From: Lepiota brunneoincarnata
Taxonomy: Eukaryota > Basidiomycota > Agaricomycetes > Agaricales > Agaricaceae
Direction of reading: 5' to 3'
Assembly (NCBI GenBank): GCA_023014365.1
Contig: JAEBUN010000035.1
Coordinates: 62,001 to 126,000 of the forward strand
DNA: 64,000 bases
A program made the position numbers and the translations under genes. Under the pieces are notes generated by a model that had not been told where the DNA came from, did no database searches, and saw nothing but the letters and a program-made list of their open reading frames with translations. This document shows, one piece after another, positions 31,897 to 42,836 of the stretch (positions within the stretch are counted from its first letter, which is position 1; each line of letters begins with the position of its first letter).

Positions 31897-34020
31897 ATGT
31901 CCCTTCCAGCAGCGGTGACTGCAGCAATTGTTTTCGTCGCTCTGATTGCATGGTCTATCCAGAAACGGTACCAGGTGCGATATCTCCCTGGACCCAAACC
32001 TGAATGGCTGTTTGGGAATGCCCGCCAAGTTCCTAGAGATATGCAATGGCTGCAATTTGCTGAGTGGTCGAAAGTATATGGTAGGTCAGATTCGACAATA
32101 TTGGCGCTGGACTGACAAGGCGGATGTAGGAGGCCTTATCTTCTTTAAGATCTTTCACCTGCCATACCTGGTTTTGAATGATGGCCAGCTCGCCACGGAA
32201 CTTCTTGATAAACGTTCAAACATATATAGTGACCGCCCTCGTAACACAATGGCCAAAGACCTGTGCGTTTATGTTTAAGTCGCTGAGCATATTGCACCTT
32301 AGTAGACTGCTTTCAGGATGGGCTGGGGCTTTACGACATTGTGACATATCTTCGTCCGACTCTCTGAAGTCTAGAATTTTAACCAAGAGTGCTAGGATGA
32401 AACCATACGGGGAGGCATGGCGACAGCATCGAAGGATGATGCACCGGTCTCTGAATGTGCGGGATGTTGTTCGCCATCAGGAACTGCAACGCCAAGCAGT
32501 TCACTCATTCGTGAAGCGGCTTGGAGAAAACTCATCCCATTTCATTGATGATATAAAGCAGTGAGTCTCACCATCATCCAGAAGATACGTTCTGAATGAT
32601 GCCATGAGTTAGCTTAGCCGGCTCTGTTATTATGAAGGCGCGTACATCAAAATTTTTGACCGAGATGACATTCACATGGTCTCATAACAGGTTGCTTACG
32701 GGTATGAATTGAACCCAACCGATGATTACTTCGTTCCAGTCGTCGAACACGCTGTCGAAGGTCTGACGGCAACTTTTGGTGTAGGTTACTTGGTGCGCAA
32801 ATCAAAATTAAGGTGTTTCTAGCCAAAAATCATCACATCATCCTACTTATCAGGTTGATTTTGTGCCAATTCGTGAGCTGCCAGGTGTAACAAAGCTTGA
32901 CTTCTGGCTCACCTTGTAGTCAAATACGTCCCTTCTTGGATTCCGGGAGCAAAATTTCGACGGCTGGCTGCCAACTGGGGTAACTCAGTGACCAACATGG
33001 TGAACTTGCCTTGGGATGAAATGATGCGGAAAATATGTATGTTACCCCTACACCGTTCCGCAGCCAATATTTACACACGGGCCCAGCTCAAAGGAACAGC
33101 TTTAACATCGTATTGCTCTGTAATGCTTGATGAAAACGGAGGCACAAGTTGCGATGCACCGACGGAACTCCTCATCAAAGAAACAGCCGCTACCCTATAC
33201 GCAGGTGCGATATTCACAGCAAACTAATGCAGCCGTCACTAAAGCTCGTGTTATGTAGCTGGAGCAGACTCAGCGAGTGCTGTGATTTCATCATTCTTCC
33301 TCGCGATGACGCTGCATCCTGAAATACTTGTGGAAGCACAAGCCGAGATGGATGCTGTTGTGGGGCGTCAACGCCTTCCTGGCATAGCGGACAGGTCCAA
33401 ACTCCCATTCCTAGAGTGCATCATGAAAGAGACCTATCGCTGGAATCCTGCTGCTCCTATCGCTGCTGCCCATAGATTAATGCAGGACGACTTTTACAAC
33501 AACTGCCTAATCCCGAAAGGTATGAGATCCATTTAATGCTATTTCCCTATGTTTGATGGGTATTATATAGGGACTACAATTATTCCCAACGTGTGGGCCA
33601 TGATGCACGACGCTGATATCTACCCAGATCCCACTGTGTTCAACCCTCATCGCTTCGCAGGTAACGATTCAGCTCCAGACCCTCGAAAGTTCGCTTTCGG
33701 ATTTGGTCGCCGTCGGTGAGATTCCAAGTGTTCCTGGGAGGATTCCTCCTGCTTGACATTGCGTAGGTGTATAGGCGAAGGTTTCGCGGACTCTCTGGTG
33801 TACATCACGCTTGCGTCGGTCATTTCGTGTCTTGATATCCGTCAGCCAATTATCGGCGGTAGGAAAACCTGTGCCCCAGGTTAGCTATCCTTTCCTCGTC
33901 GGCCATCCTGTCCCTTTCAAGAGCCAAATTACCTTGAGAGACTGGTATCGCAAAAGCGTTGATCGATGCTGCTGTGGAGCCGGAATCGGGCTATCAGTAG
34001 TGTTAAAACCACCTTTTTGA
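31897..34020 (+). CDS. Cytochrome P450 (P450-3)
   Basis: Membrane anchor (AAIVFVALIAWSI), then YLPGPKPEWLFGNA, the usual Pro-rich hinge and GN motif. Exons continue with DRPRNTMAKDL, a helix-C block PYGEAWRQHRRMMHRSL (Trp/Arg pair), VKYVPSWIPGAKFRR, I-helix AGADSASAVISSFFLAM (~33255-33305) and K-helix MKETYRWNP (ExxR, ~33422). ADIYPDPTVFNPHRFAG follows, then the haem loop FGFGRRRCIGEGFAD. An intron lies inside the Arg codon before Cys (donor at ~33717, acceptor at ~33766). All key residues are present. The stop is taken at 34018-34020, giving a rather unusual tail. Convergent with the acyltransferase gene, 58 bp apart. Confidence 0.82.
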
Positions 34021-34078
34021 GCAGTCAAGCCGACTCCTATAGTTAGACAGATATCTCCAAGGACTTCTTGTTCAACGT

Positions 34079-36141
34079 CTATTGTACATTATTGTTTATC
34101 ATATTCCGAATCGACCTGCCTCGATCATCAGCATTGAATTTTTTCCAAAAGCTTTCTACGCGGTTGTGCCTCAAGCGGAATACGATGTCAATGCCACCTG
34201 TATTCGTCACCCATCCTTCATCGCTACGCGTGGGGTTTGCGGGAAGCATGGAAACAAAATGTTCAGCTGAGCCTATGGGTGGGGCATCAGTAACGAGAGC
34301 GTCACCTAATGAGAAGGTGATCAACCATAGAGATAGAACCGCACGCCTAGAGAAATCTACTTAAGCCTTGAATCGTGCTTCAGAGAGTTGCACTCACGAT
34401 CTGGATACCCAAAATGTGCCTTCAGCACCGGTATTCTACACATTATCCTCATCAGCAGTCTATCGTAGCTTTCATGTGATCAATGCGTACTTATTTAAAG
34501 CGTTGATATAGACCATAGTATCTGGAGAGGATAGATTAAGGTAATCTGGCACGTAATCTGGGCGTTGTAGCAGCTGCGAATGCAGGGCAAGAATGCGACG
34601 CAGGTTTTCTGGATCGCGTACATAGTTCATCGATTTTCGCACCGCATCGGCGAACATCCTTGAAGTCCTGGATGAGAAATCTTTCCGAAAGCAAGGGAAA
34701 AAACTACGAAGGAGTAGCACCCTGCGGTACTTTCCTCCGTAGCGATGGTTTGCATGCAATTCCCCATGGTTGTCTATCAGTGCGCAGTAAAGAACACATT
34801 GATTACCTGGTGCTAGTCGACAAACAGATCAAGATAGCTTACCAAGGACGGGCGATATAAAACCACTTTCCGGCACCGGGACGTACTCCTCGAGTCTATT
34901 TAAAATCCTTTTAAAGATTGTGGAGGAAAGCATTCGACTGACACACATACTCCAATTATGTACGCGATTTTCTCCACAGGAACAGGAAGTCACCTGCATC
35001 TGTACAGGCGCTCATAAACCCAATTACAGGAATCAGGTTTCCGTCACGCCTGGGACTACCTAAACCTTCAGTATAATTATAACAATACAACGGAACAGCG
35101 GCTAACCTTTGCGTGTACTTCGTGACAGAGGCGTGGATCGAACGGACCTGGCGAGCAGAGAGGTGTATGGCGACTGCGCGATGTGGCGGAGACCATCCTT
35201 GCTAAAGAGTCGAGAACAGTTGAAGCATCCAGCGCATGTTCTTGTACGTAGAGGATCGGCATGACCTGAGGTATTATTGCCTGATCCAAAGTAGGATCTG
35301 GCTCATGATACTTATCGAAAGTGGGTTTGAATGTTGACTGAATATCCAGATAATAGAGGGAGAGCGAGTTCATCATGTGGGTCATTGACGTGCAATCACC
35401 TGTGGGGTCAGAGCGAAGTAAGCTTCCAGAACCTGTCGGGCTGGAACAAGCTGACGTATCATGCTGATACGAGACGCACCGCAGATATGACACCAGCCTG
35501 TACAATATTTTAGCATGTGGTTAATTGGTAGGTGACCTAGCCCTACCTAGTGTCATGGTGGTTTCGGTAGTCGAAATGTTATTGACGACCTTGAAAGTAA
35601 CAAGCGGTGTCTTTGCTTGTTCGGTAGCGTCCGGGTTAAGCACATACGGATGCTCATCTACATAGTCGGGGTGTTTCTGTACACCTGGGCTGATTAATAC
35701 GAAAAATGCATGAACAAGGATGTCACCTCATGATTGAAATCCGGAGCCATAATGCTTGGCAATGATGTCGTTCCGGCAGTGAGAGGGATCCCCTTGTTCT
35801 CAGCGAACGTAATACTCCATCTCTTGGTCTTTCCGTTGAATTTAAGGCGCCCAGCAGCTACGGGACTGTTTATAGTCCACCCGAAAATGCAGAGAAAGTA
35901 ATTACACACCGTGGTGGAATTCTTGCAAAGTCCTGGATAATGCGTCGCAAAGTTTCGGTACATCGAGAGGGCCAGGAAACACCCAAACAAAATCCATCTC
36001 CGCGAAAACATTAGCCTACGAATCTCCCCTGAGGCCCGCACTCACCCAGTTTGGGATGAGGTCCGAGGGCTGGAGGAGAATATCGTGCTAGGCCGATATT
36101 ACTTTGGGGTCAAATGGTTTAACCCAATGGACTTCGGTCAT
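34079..36141 (-). CDS. HxxxD acyltransferase (BAHD/transferase family), with early in-frame TAG
   Basis: The N-terminal frame begins MTEVHWVKPFDPK at 36141, meets TAG at 36088-36090, and continues LLQPSDLIPNWEMDFVWVFP. Then LCDALSRTLQEFHH, an intron, and PVAAGRLKFNGKTKRWSI follow, the classic start of this family. The catalytic motif H-I-C-G-D spans an 80-nt intron (35400-35479), followed by CTSMTHMMNSLSLYYL. Later exons carry YINALNK, HFGYPDR in place of the plant DFGWG, and a C-terminus with TRSDEGWVTNTGGIDIVF to the stop at 34079. It would transfer an acyl group from CoA to a pathway alcohol. The TAG makes the present copy questionable unless the start or splicing differs. Confidence 0.72.
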
Positions 36142-36257
36142 CGTTCGCAGTGAAAGGAGCCGAGTTGTCCGGATGGGAGGTCTGTGAGAGTACCATACTC
36201 CTGCTCTAAGGTCCTCCTTCCCGCAAATCAGTCAGCACGAGGTGGAATTGCTTCCAG

Positions 36258-36540
36258 CTACTCACAAGGAGTTATTCTTGGCGAGTACCTGCCGGATAAC
36301 AACCGACAAATCTTCTGGTGAAGGACCCACATGAGAGGGAAAAAGCACGGCCGGTTCGATAGCACCTGTAGAAAGGGAATTCTGATTGTATCCGGAGCAG
36401 CTCTCAGGGTAGCTCCCAGTTCTTGGGCGGAAAGGTTCCAGGATGGGAAGAAGCAAAAAGGAAGAATTTTGAAGCCGGCAATCACGTGCACAGGAGAACA
36501 CGCCTTGTCAGTCAAGCTTTGCTTCATTTTAGCCCATGAG
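36258..36540 (-). other. Unplaced coding-like stretch upstream of the acyltransferase
   Basis: Minus-strand frames here read protein-like (for example IEPAVLFPSHVGPSPEDLSV) and end at a plausible GTGAGTAG donor. No family was recognised and no link to the acyltransferase start could be shown. It may be a 5' exon, a relic, or chance. Confidence 0.2.
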
Positions 36541-36734
36541 TCTAGCAGATGGGCATAAGATGGGAGACCTCAGACTCATGAGGCCATAGACCCAAAATTT
36601 GGTTGCAGAGCACCATATTGAATTTATAGTACTAGAATCAACCGTATAAGTCGGGCTTTGAAATTGATGAGGTGTGTTATGAAATTCAAGCTCCGCCCTG
36701 ATTGCCGAACATCCAGAATTGTGGACTCAAAACA

Positions 36735-39045
36735 CTAGTGCGCATGTGCACTAGTCTTGACAGTTTGGACAATCGCTGGGGAACGTGGGTAGATTGCAAT
36801 CCGCGCGTCCTTGGGAACACTGAGATTAAAGCCCATCAGGGTGCTGCGTCAAGCGGGATTGGGATGAATTATTTACTAGATGCTGTTTGGATCCAAGAAT
36901 GCCATGATCTTGCGATGCTGGTCGACTTTAGACATACCATCCATATTAATCGCAGGTGCGACAGTCATTGTTGCAAGAATACAAGCGAACTTGATAAAGA
37001 GCGAAGACATGGCGAAATCACGTCCCGGGCTCCAAGGTTACGTCAACGCCACAAAAAACAGTGCACATAAGGGTACTGCATACCAAAGTCTGCGGCCATA
37101 GCCAAAGACAAGCTGCCGCGGATCAATAATATCTTGATTTATTTGCCCATCTGCTGTAAGAAATCTCTCCGGTCGGAATACATGTGGTTCGGGGAAAACG
37201 GCTGGATCGTGGAGGATGGCGCTAGAGGAACTGCGTTAGAACACCCGGACATCGAACGTAACATGCAATGCAGATCAGACCGAAGATTAGTAAGAATGGC
37301 GGTTCCAGCAGGGATGTGATAGCCTCTGTATTCGTCTTCGACCTCCACAACATGATCACTCCCTGCTCGGATGGCATTAGCTTGGCATTGCGGGTTCGTC
37401 AACGAATTATGACTTGCCGAAAGACGTTGTTGGACGCCATCTCATCATTTCTAAAACCATGGCTTGGATGTATGTAAGACTCTTGAAGTCACCGAAAGTT
37501 GCTACGTGCATGACGATCGGATACACACCTTTGGAAATGAGAAAAATTGAGTACTAACGTATACTTTCCGTAGCCGACAACTCGATCGATCTCTTTTTGT
37601 GCTTTTACTTGAACCTCAGGGAACTGACCCGATGTAAGGTTAGAGAAAAAGGAGAAGAAAAAAGAAATGGATTACCCAGTACAAGGCCATGATCAGAGCT
37701 TGCAGTGTGAGAGAGCTCGAGTGTATGCCTCCTGATTGAATTTCTCAGCAAAACAGTTACGAATATGGATTGTTTTCGTATGGACGTACCAATGTAAAGC
37801 CCCGCAGCAACGTCTCTGACGAGTATTTCATCAGACCCACCATCGACACTCAATGAATCGACCACGTATGACGATTTAGCTGACCCTTGGAGCTAAAAAA
37901 ATCCATTCAACCGCCAGATCCAATTGGGTGGGGGTGACTTACGATCTGTAGCTTCGATTCTGCGAACGGAGTATTGACCATCTGGCGTACCTGTTCGCTG
38001 CGCAACCTCACAGTTCGTTTGAAGGGAACAAGCCATTCAGGAAGTCCAAAAACTGCGTCATCAGCTGCATTGAATCCCTGGTCGAAGAAATAAATATGCA
38101 GCACGAACTGTCCCACTTGAGGAAAAGGCATATGAAGTCCCAAGTGCGCGACGTTTGCCAGACCATAATGTTGTGCATGTGAGAGAGAGCCTCAAAGTGT
38201 GAAGCGGGCTTGGGAAGATGTGGGATGCCGTATGCGATGTTCATCATGAGGTCACCGGAAGCCCTACAGCGGAATAGAAGCGCGTTCAATTGCACAGGTA
38301 ACTGAATCCTCACTCGTAAAACTGAATCAACGAGTCTTCTGGTTTATCAATGATCGCAGATAGCATATCGAGGGTATTCTTCATCATCTCGGACTCTAAA
38401 TGGGCTGTGCTCGAAGGGGGCAACGAATCGTGGAAAGCTTGTCTACGCAGCCTCCATGGCTCTGATGCAACGGGTCCTTAGCGTCGTATTCAATGTGGAA
38501 ATAACACTCACCATCATTCGGCATATGGGAGAAGGCCCATTCCCAACCACTTTGCAAGACACGCGTGAATCAACGTCAAGTTGCCATCAAATTTCCGCGT
38601 ACCCAAAGCGTCTGAGGTTTGTAAAATAAGGCGGCCTAGATAGTCGTGAGTGATCCGAATATGATTGGTAAAGTTTCGAAGGGCCTGACCTTCCAGAGTA
38701 TATCCTAGACCTGTCTCCTAGGAGCTCTTTCACGGCAGTGTATGAGCTCAATATGACCGTATCGCGACCGAATTCGCGGACATGGAGGATGTCAGTGCCA
38801 ATCTTTTTGCTCAGAGCACCGTATGCCAGAGCGGATGTGAATGCTGGACGACGGCCATACTGTAGCTCATACTCGTGACGGAATACGGAATTGATTTCAG
38901 GAGAACTCACCAGTGAACCCCATACTGGAATTCGAGGAGGCCCCGGTGGTAGGGGCAGATGGCTTCCTTTTCGCGAGTACAAGTAGGCCACTAACAAGAA
39001 GAGCAGTGCTGCTGTGCCGTCCGCGACGGCGATGGATGGTGACAT
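36735..39045 (-). CDS. Cytochrome P450 (P450-5)
   Basis: Starts at ATG 39045 with an anchor (TAALLFLLVAYLYS), then LPLPPGPPRIPVWGSLVSSP. Later blocks: DTVILSSYTAVKELLGDRS, GDLMMNIAYGI (~38255), FGLPEWLVPFKRTVRLRSEQ (~38045), EILVRDVAAGLYIG (~37830), EVQVKAQKEIDRVVGYGK (~37610) and YRGYHIPAGTAILTN (~37335). DPRQLVFGYGRRL is split by an intron from CPGRDFAMSSLFIKFACIL. The joined haem loop FGYGRRLCPGRDFA is intact. The C-terminal exon contains IAIYPRSPAIVQT and a stop at 36735-36737. Paralogue of P450-1. Its start faces away from the terpene synthase, leaving a 1.4 kb shared upstream region. Confidence 0.8.
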
Positions 39046-40473
39046 TATGAGAAGGGCTCTGGCACTGTACCCCTGATCCTAAAAGTAGTGGTGGTTCATC
39101 GCCAGGCCATAACTCATATTACATCAGGCATCCGAATATTGTGAGCACAGACCGTATTCTATAACGCACTGATCAACGATGACCCGTGAGACACCCAGGG
39201 ACGATGGGGATCAAGGGACCGGAGAGAAGCAACCGGCTGGGACGGGATGTTGGGACGGTCCCAGGTCTAATATGAGCATCAAAGTCTTGCCGGTTGGGAT
39301 GGCTGGCCTGGGGAGCGGGCTGGCAGAAGCCAAAGTGCTTGGTCCCAACAAACACCGTGTGAACCACTGGCAAACTAAGAGGTAAGGTATTCGTAGATAG
39401 CTCATGCTATTCATAGACAATCAAATGTAGATCTCCAAACGGGCCAGCTTCTCTGTTAGAGCTGTTAGAGGGTAAGATGATAGATCACCTATGTCCATGT
39501 CGCAAAGCTTGCAGACACTCTCCCAAGATGTACATAGAAGCGCATCGCTTAGATTAAGGATACGGTAAGCAGCACAAAACATTCTGTCGAGAAAGGTAGA
39601 GGGCTAAAGCTAAAGCCAAGGTAACACAAGATGGGAGGAAGACGTGGTGAGAATTTGCAACAGATTATCGATTAAGGGTAGCTTCTTCGCCAGTAGATAA
39701 GGCGCTTATGGGTAGTTCTTTTTATAAACTTGATAGCTTGCTTGTGCCCACTTTGTTTTGAGGGTGTGGCAAATGGACACACTCGACAAACCAGGATCGC
39801 CAACGTTCGAGAGCGCGTAACTGCTATTTTCACTCAATAAGTCGGGAGGAGCTCTGATAGTAGTCACGCTAGCCCACGACAAACGCGCCGACTCAAATCA
39901 ATTTCTATTCCGCTTACGGTTCCCTGTTCCTCCTCCTAGAATGCTCATGTTTCATGGTAGTAATGACCTTCCTGGCAGGTGTCATTATGCCAACATGTCT
40001 TGAACTAGGCTGCTTGATGCGAAACGGACTTTTACCTTTACAGCAGCAACTTATAGAAAGAGCCAGCGAGCCTCTCCGAACACTGAAGCTCCGTAAAGAA
40101 GATTTCAAAATAGGTGTCCAAGTTACCGTTAATCCATTCTCTTGGAGTGGCTCCGTCTTCATATGATAAGGGGTATGAGATGAATCTAGGGTGCCAGTGT
40201 GTATGAGATGGGCTTGAGGGATTCCTCCGCTACCTAGCTCTGGTGTGAGAAAGAACATCGTTCGAAGCCCACTAAGACTGGCGTAAGAGTTGATGAAAAT
40301 CACGCTTTCGAAAAGAGTGAGACTCGCCACTCAAATTAGTCACCTTTCCGACGACGGTGGACCTGGTCCACATAGGGATTTATGTATGATGGTAATCTAG
40401 GCTTGATAACCGCTATAAAAGGTCTTTGAGCTACCGGCATAAAATCATAGAGAGCACGACCTCGCTCATCACG
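39046..40473. other. Shared upstream region between P450-5 and the terpene synthase
   Basis: These two genes diverge from this 1.4 kb stretch, so it probably holds both promoters. A 138-codon minus-strand open frame (39914-40330) has no recognised family, no clear introns and no domain; it may be chance. No other gene is seen. Confidence 0.4.
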
Positions 40474-41821
40474 ATGTTCGTCGCAAGCGAGGTGTCCTCA
40501 TCAATCTGGCGGAGAGTGGTCGATCAGGTAGGACCAGTATCCCATAACAATCAAAGACAACCTAATGATTCGCAGGTGAGCGCCCTGCTTAGGCTGAGAG
40601 ACAAGGCTATTACTCCGTCCCACGATTATGTACGTGATGCCGATATGATTTGACAAGCCCACTGAATTTTCTCGTAGGCGCCCTTTACAGAAAATGGAGA
40701 AATAAGCGCACAATATTTAGATGACATTCGCGAGGTCCTTCGTGAATTCATGCACGAAATGAATATAACGTATCCGAAGGTCAGGTATGATGAGGCATTT
40801 GCTCACTCTTGCCAAGAACTGGCCTTGGAAAAAGGCTTTCAGGAAGAGATAGTGCATTCCAAAGATTTTCAGATTGCGCTGCACGGTGCAGTGGCAATCG
40901 CTACGACAACATACGCACATCTGGAAGACTACTCAACTCGCCAATACATTTGTCTCTATACCACCTGGTAAGTGTCCCACTCGCACTTGTCAGCATCGAT
41001 GAACCAATTTGATGGCAGCCTGATCTACTTTGACGACCTTACCCGAACGGATGCGTCATCTGTGAGAGAGTTTCAAGCCAATTTCTTATGCGGCCGGCCC
41101 CAAATACACCCCTTACTCGATTGTTTCGCGGCGTTGCTACGCGATGCCTGGAAACATTTCCTTCCCGTCTGTGCCAACCTCGTTGTTTCAAGCTCCCTTG
41201 ATTTTATTACTGGCCTGATCCTAGATCACGACCAACAGAATATGGCGGTATGTATGACTCAAATCTATGTTCGTGATCTAGTAAACAGCTTTTCTATGCA
41301 GGTGAATTTAAGCGCTACGAGTTACCCGCGCTGGGTTCGCACCATGATGGGCGTCTCTACGGCTTTCGCGATCTACACTTTTCCCCCTGACATTCCCTTC
41401 GAGGTCTATGTTCAAATTGTTCCTGACATGGTCAATTATATCGACGACGTGAAGTGTGTTTTGTGTTGCTTGATTTTCATCCCATAAAGCTGACTAGCCT
41501 CCCAGTGATCTTTTCTCCTTCTATAAGGAAGAGAGCATCCACGAGAATACGAATCATATCTCCCTACTCGCTCAACTGACCGGCAAACCCAAACTTCAAT
41601 GCATGAGGGACCTCGCAAGAATCTCAATCGATGGCAGGTCAGGACCTAGTACTTCCTTGAGTTCCTAGCACTCATAAATCAACAGTCGTCGGTGTCAAGC
41701 AGTACTAGCAATGCACTCTGGAGCCCTTGAAATATTCACGCGACACTTTCTGCCGGGATACATAGGATTCCACGCTGCCGCTTGCAAACGCTACAAACTA
41801 GATGATTTGAATTTGGAATAA
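40474..41821 (+). CDS. Trichodiene-synthase-like sesquiterpene synthase
   Basis: Seven exons were defined by splice signals: 40474-40527, 40576-40629, 40678-40967, 41019-41247, 41302-41453, 41506-41637, 41686-41821. They sum to 1047 nt, an exact 348-aa frame. The aspartate-rich segment LIYFDDLTRTDA is near residue 137, and the metal-binding NSE motif NDLFSFYKE, near residue 260, is created exactly across the 41454-41505 intron. HFLPGYIGFHAAACKRYKL closes the protein. This architecture is that of the TRI5-like class I terpene synthases widespread in mushrooms, which cyclise farnesyl diphosphate in the cytosol. Product identity cannot be predicted, and similarity to trichodiene synthase does not imply trichothecenes. 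It is the likely skeleton-forming enzyme of the cluster. Confidence 0.88.
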
Positions 41822-42836
41822 TATCCTGTCCTTGTGAATGAATAAAGCATGATAGGAGATAGATGAATCCCCGGATAGGTTCTATCCTTTAATCAGACTG
41901 GATGAATTTCTTTGTCGGTATTTCTGCCAAGAGAACTTTCCCTTGGGTGTTACCCCGGGCACCTTATGGAATTCTGACGACCATGCTCAAGCAATGGAAG
42001 CGACGCCCTCGCGGAAGCGCTAGGGGCAAGGGCCGCAACCAAGTGGATACCCGTGCATCCAACGGCATGGCATCATTTCATGTTCATCAGATGTGCCCTG
42101 ATGGATGCGTTCAACCCTCATCTAGTCTAGTTTCAATCTATTGTGCTTCCAGCTCTGGAATTACTGATACGACTCTGGTGAGCTAATGCTCCATCCTTCC
42201 CCCCTCGAGCCCTACTGCTTATTATTACCCAACATCCAGATTTCCAATCCCGTTTTCAGTACTCGCTCCGTGCTCAATCCTTGTCCACTGATCTCACTGT
42301 TGACATTTATCTCTCCGGATCCCACAGTGTCACCGATAACAATATCATAAAAAGTGTCGATGCTCTCACCAGGATATAAATATGCAAGATATTCTCTCGG
42401 AATCTGTTGGCCGAGAGGATCGGCCCGGGAACAATTATTGGATTTTATCAAGTACCTCGAACCTCCCACTCTCCTTGACTTCCTGTCTCACAGACTCTCA
42501 CCTCGTTGTCATTCTTATGACTAACGAGCACCCTTCCCTTCCACCTTAATGACACCCGGAGGCGCGCGTAACCGCTCAATTGCATTCCCGCGCCCTACAT
42601 CGTTATCTAATCTCTTTCCTTTGTCTCATCTCTTGTTATCTATGGACAAACAATCTGGTATATATAAAACTGACTTCCTTGAAATACGATAGTGGTTCTT
42701 GCTGTCGACGCTTCGTGCTCTGAGTTGCTAGTGTACCTCGGCGGTGGCAGTTTAATCAGTATCGCGTCACAATCAACTTGTGCAGACTTCTCATCTACGG
42801 CACCTTGACCATCACATTCATGAGCCCTGTCTAGCC
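41822..42836. other. Intergenic between terpene synthase and AKR2
   Basis: Short frames occur at 41902-42186 (+) and 42212-42469 (-). The minus one (IVIGDTVGSGEINVNSEISG) has protein-like composition but no recognised family. Nothing else is supported; the 3' part should contain the AKR2 promoter. Confidence 0.35.

Noticed and set aside
39914..40330. 138-codon minus-strand open frame upstream of the terpene synthase
   Set aside because: No domain, no homologous feel and no conserved neighbours; kept only as a note in the intergenic entry.
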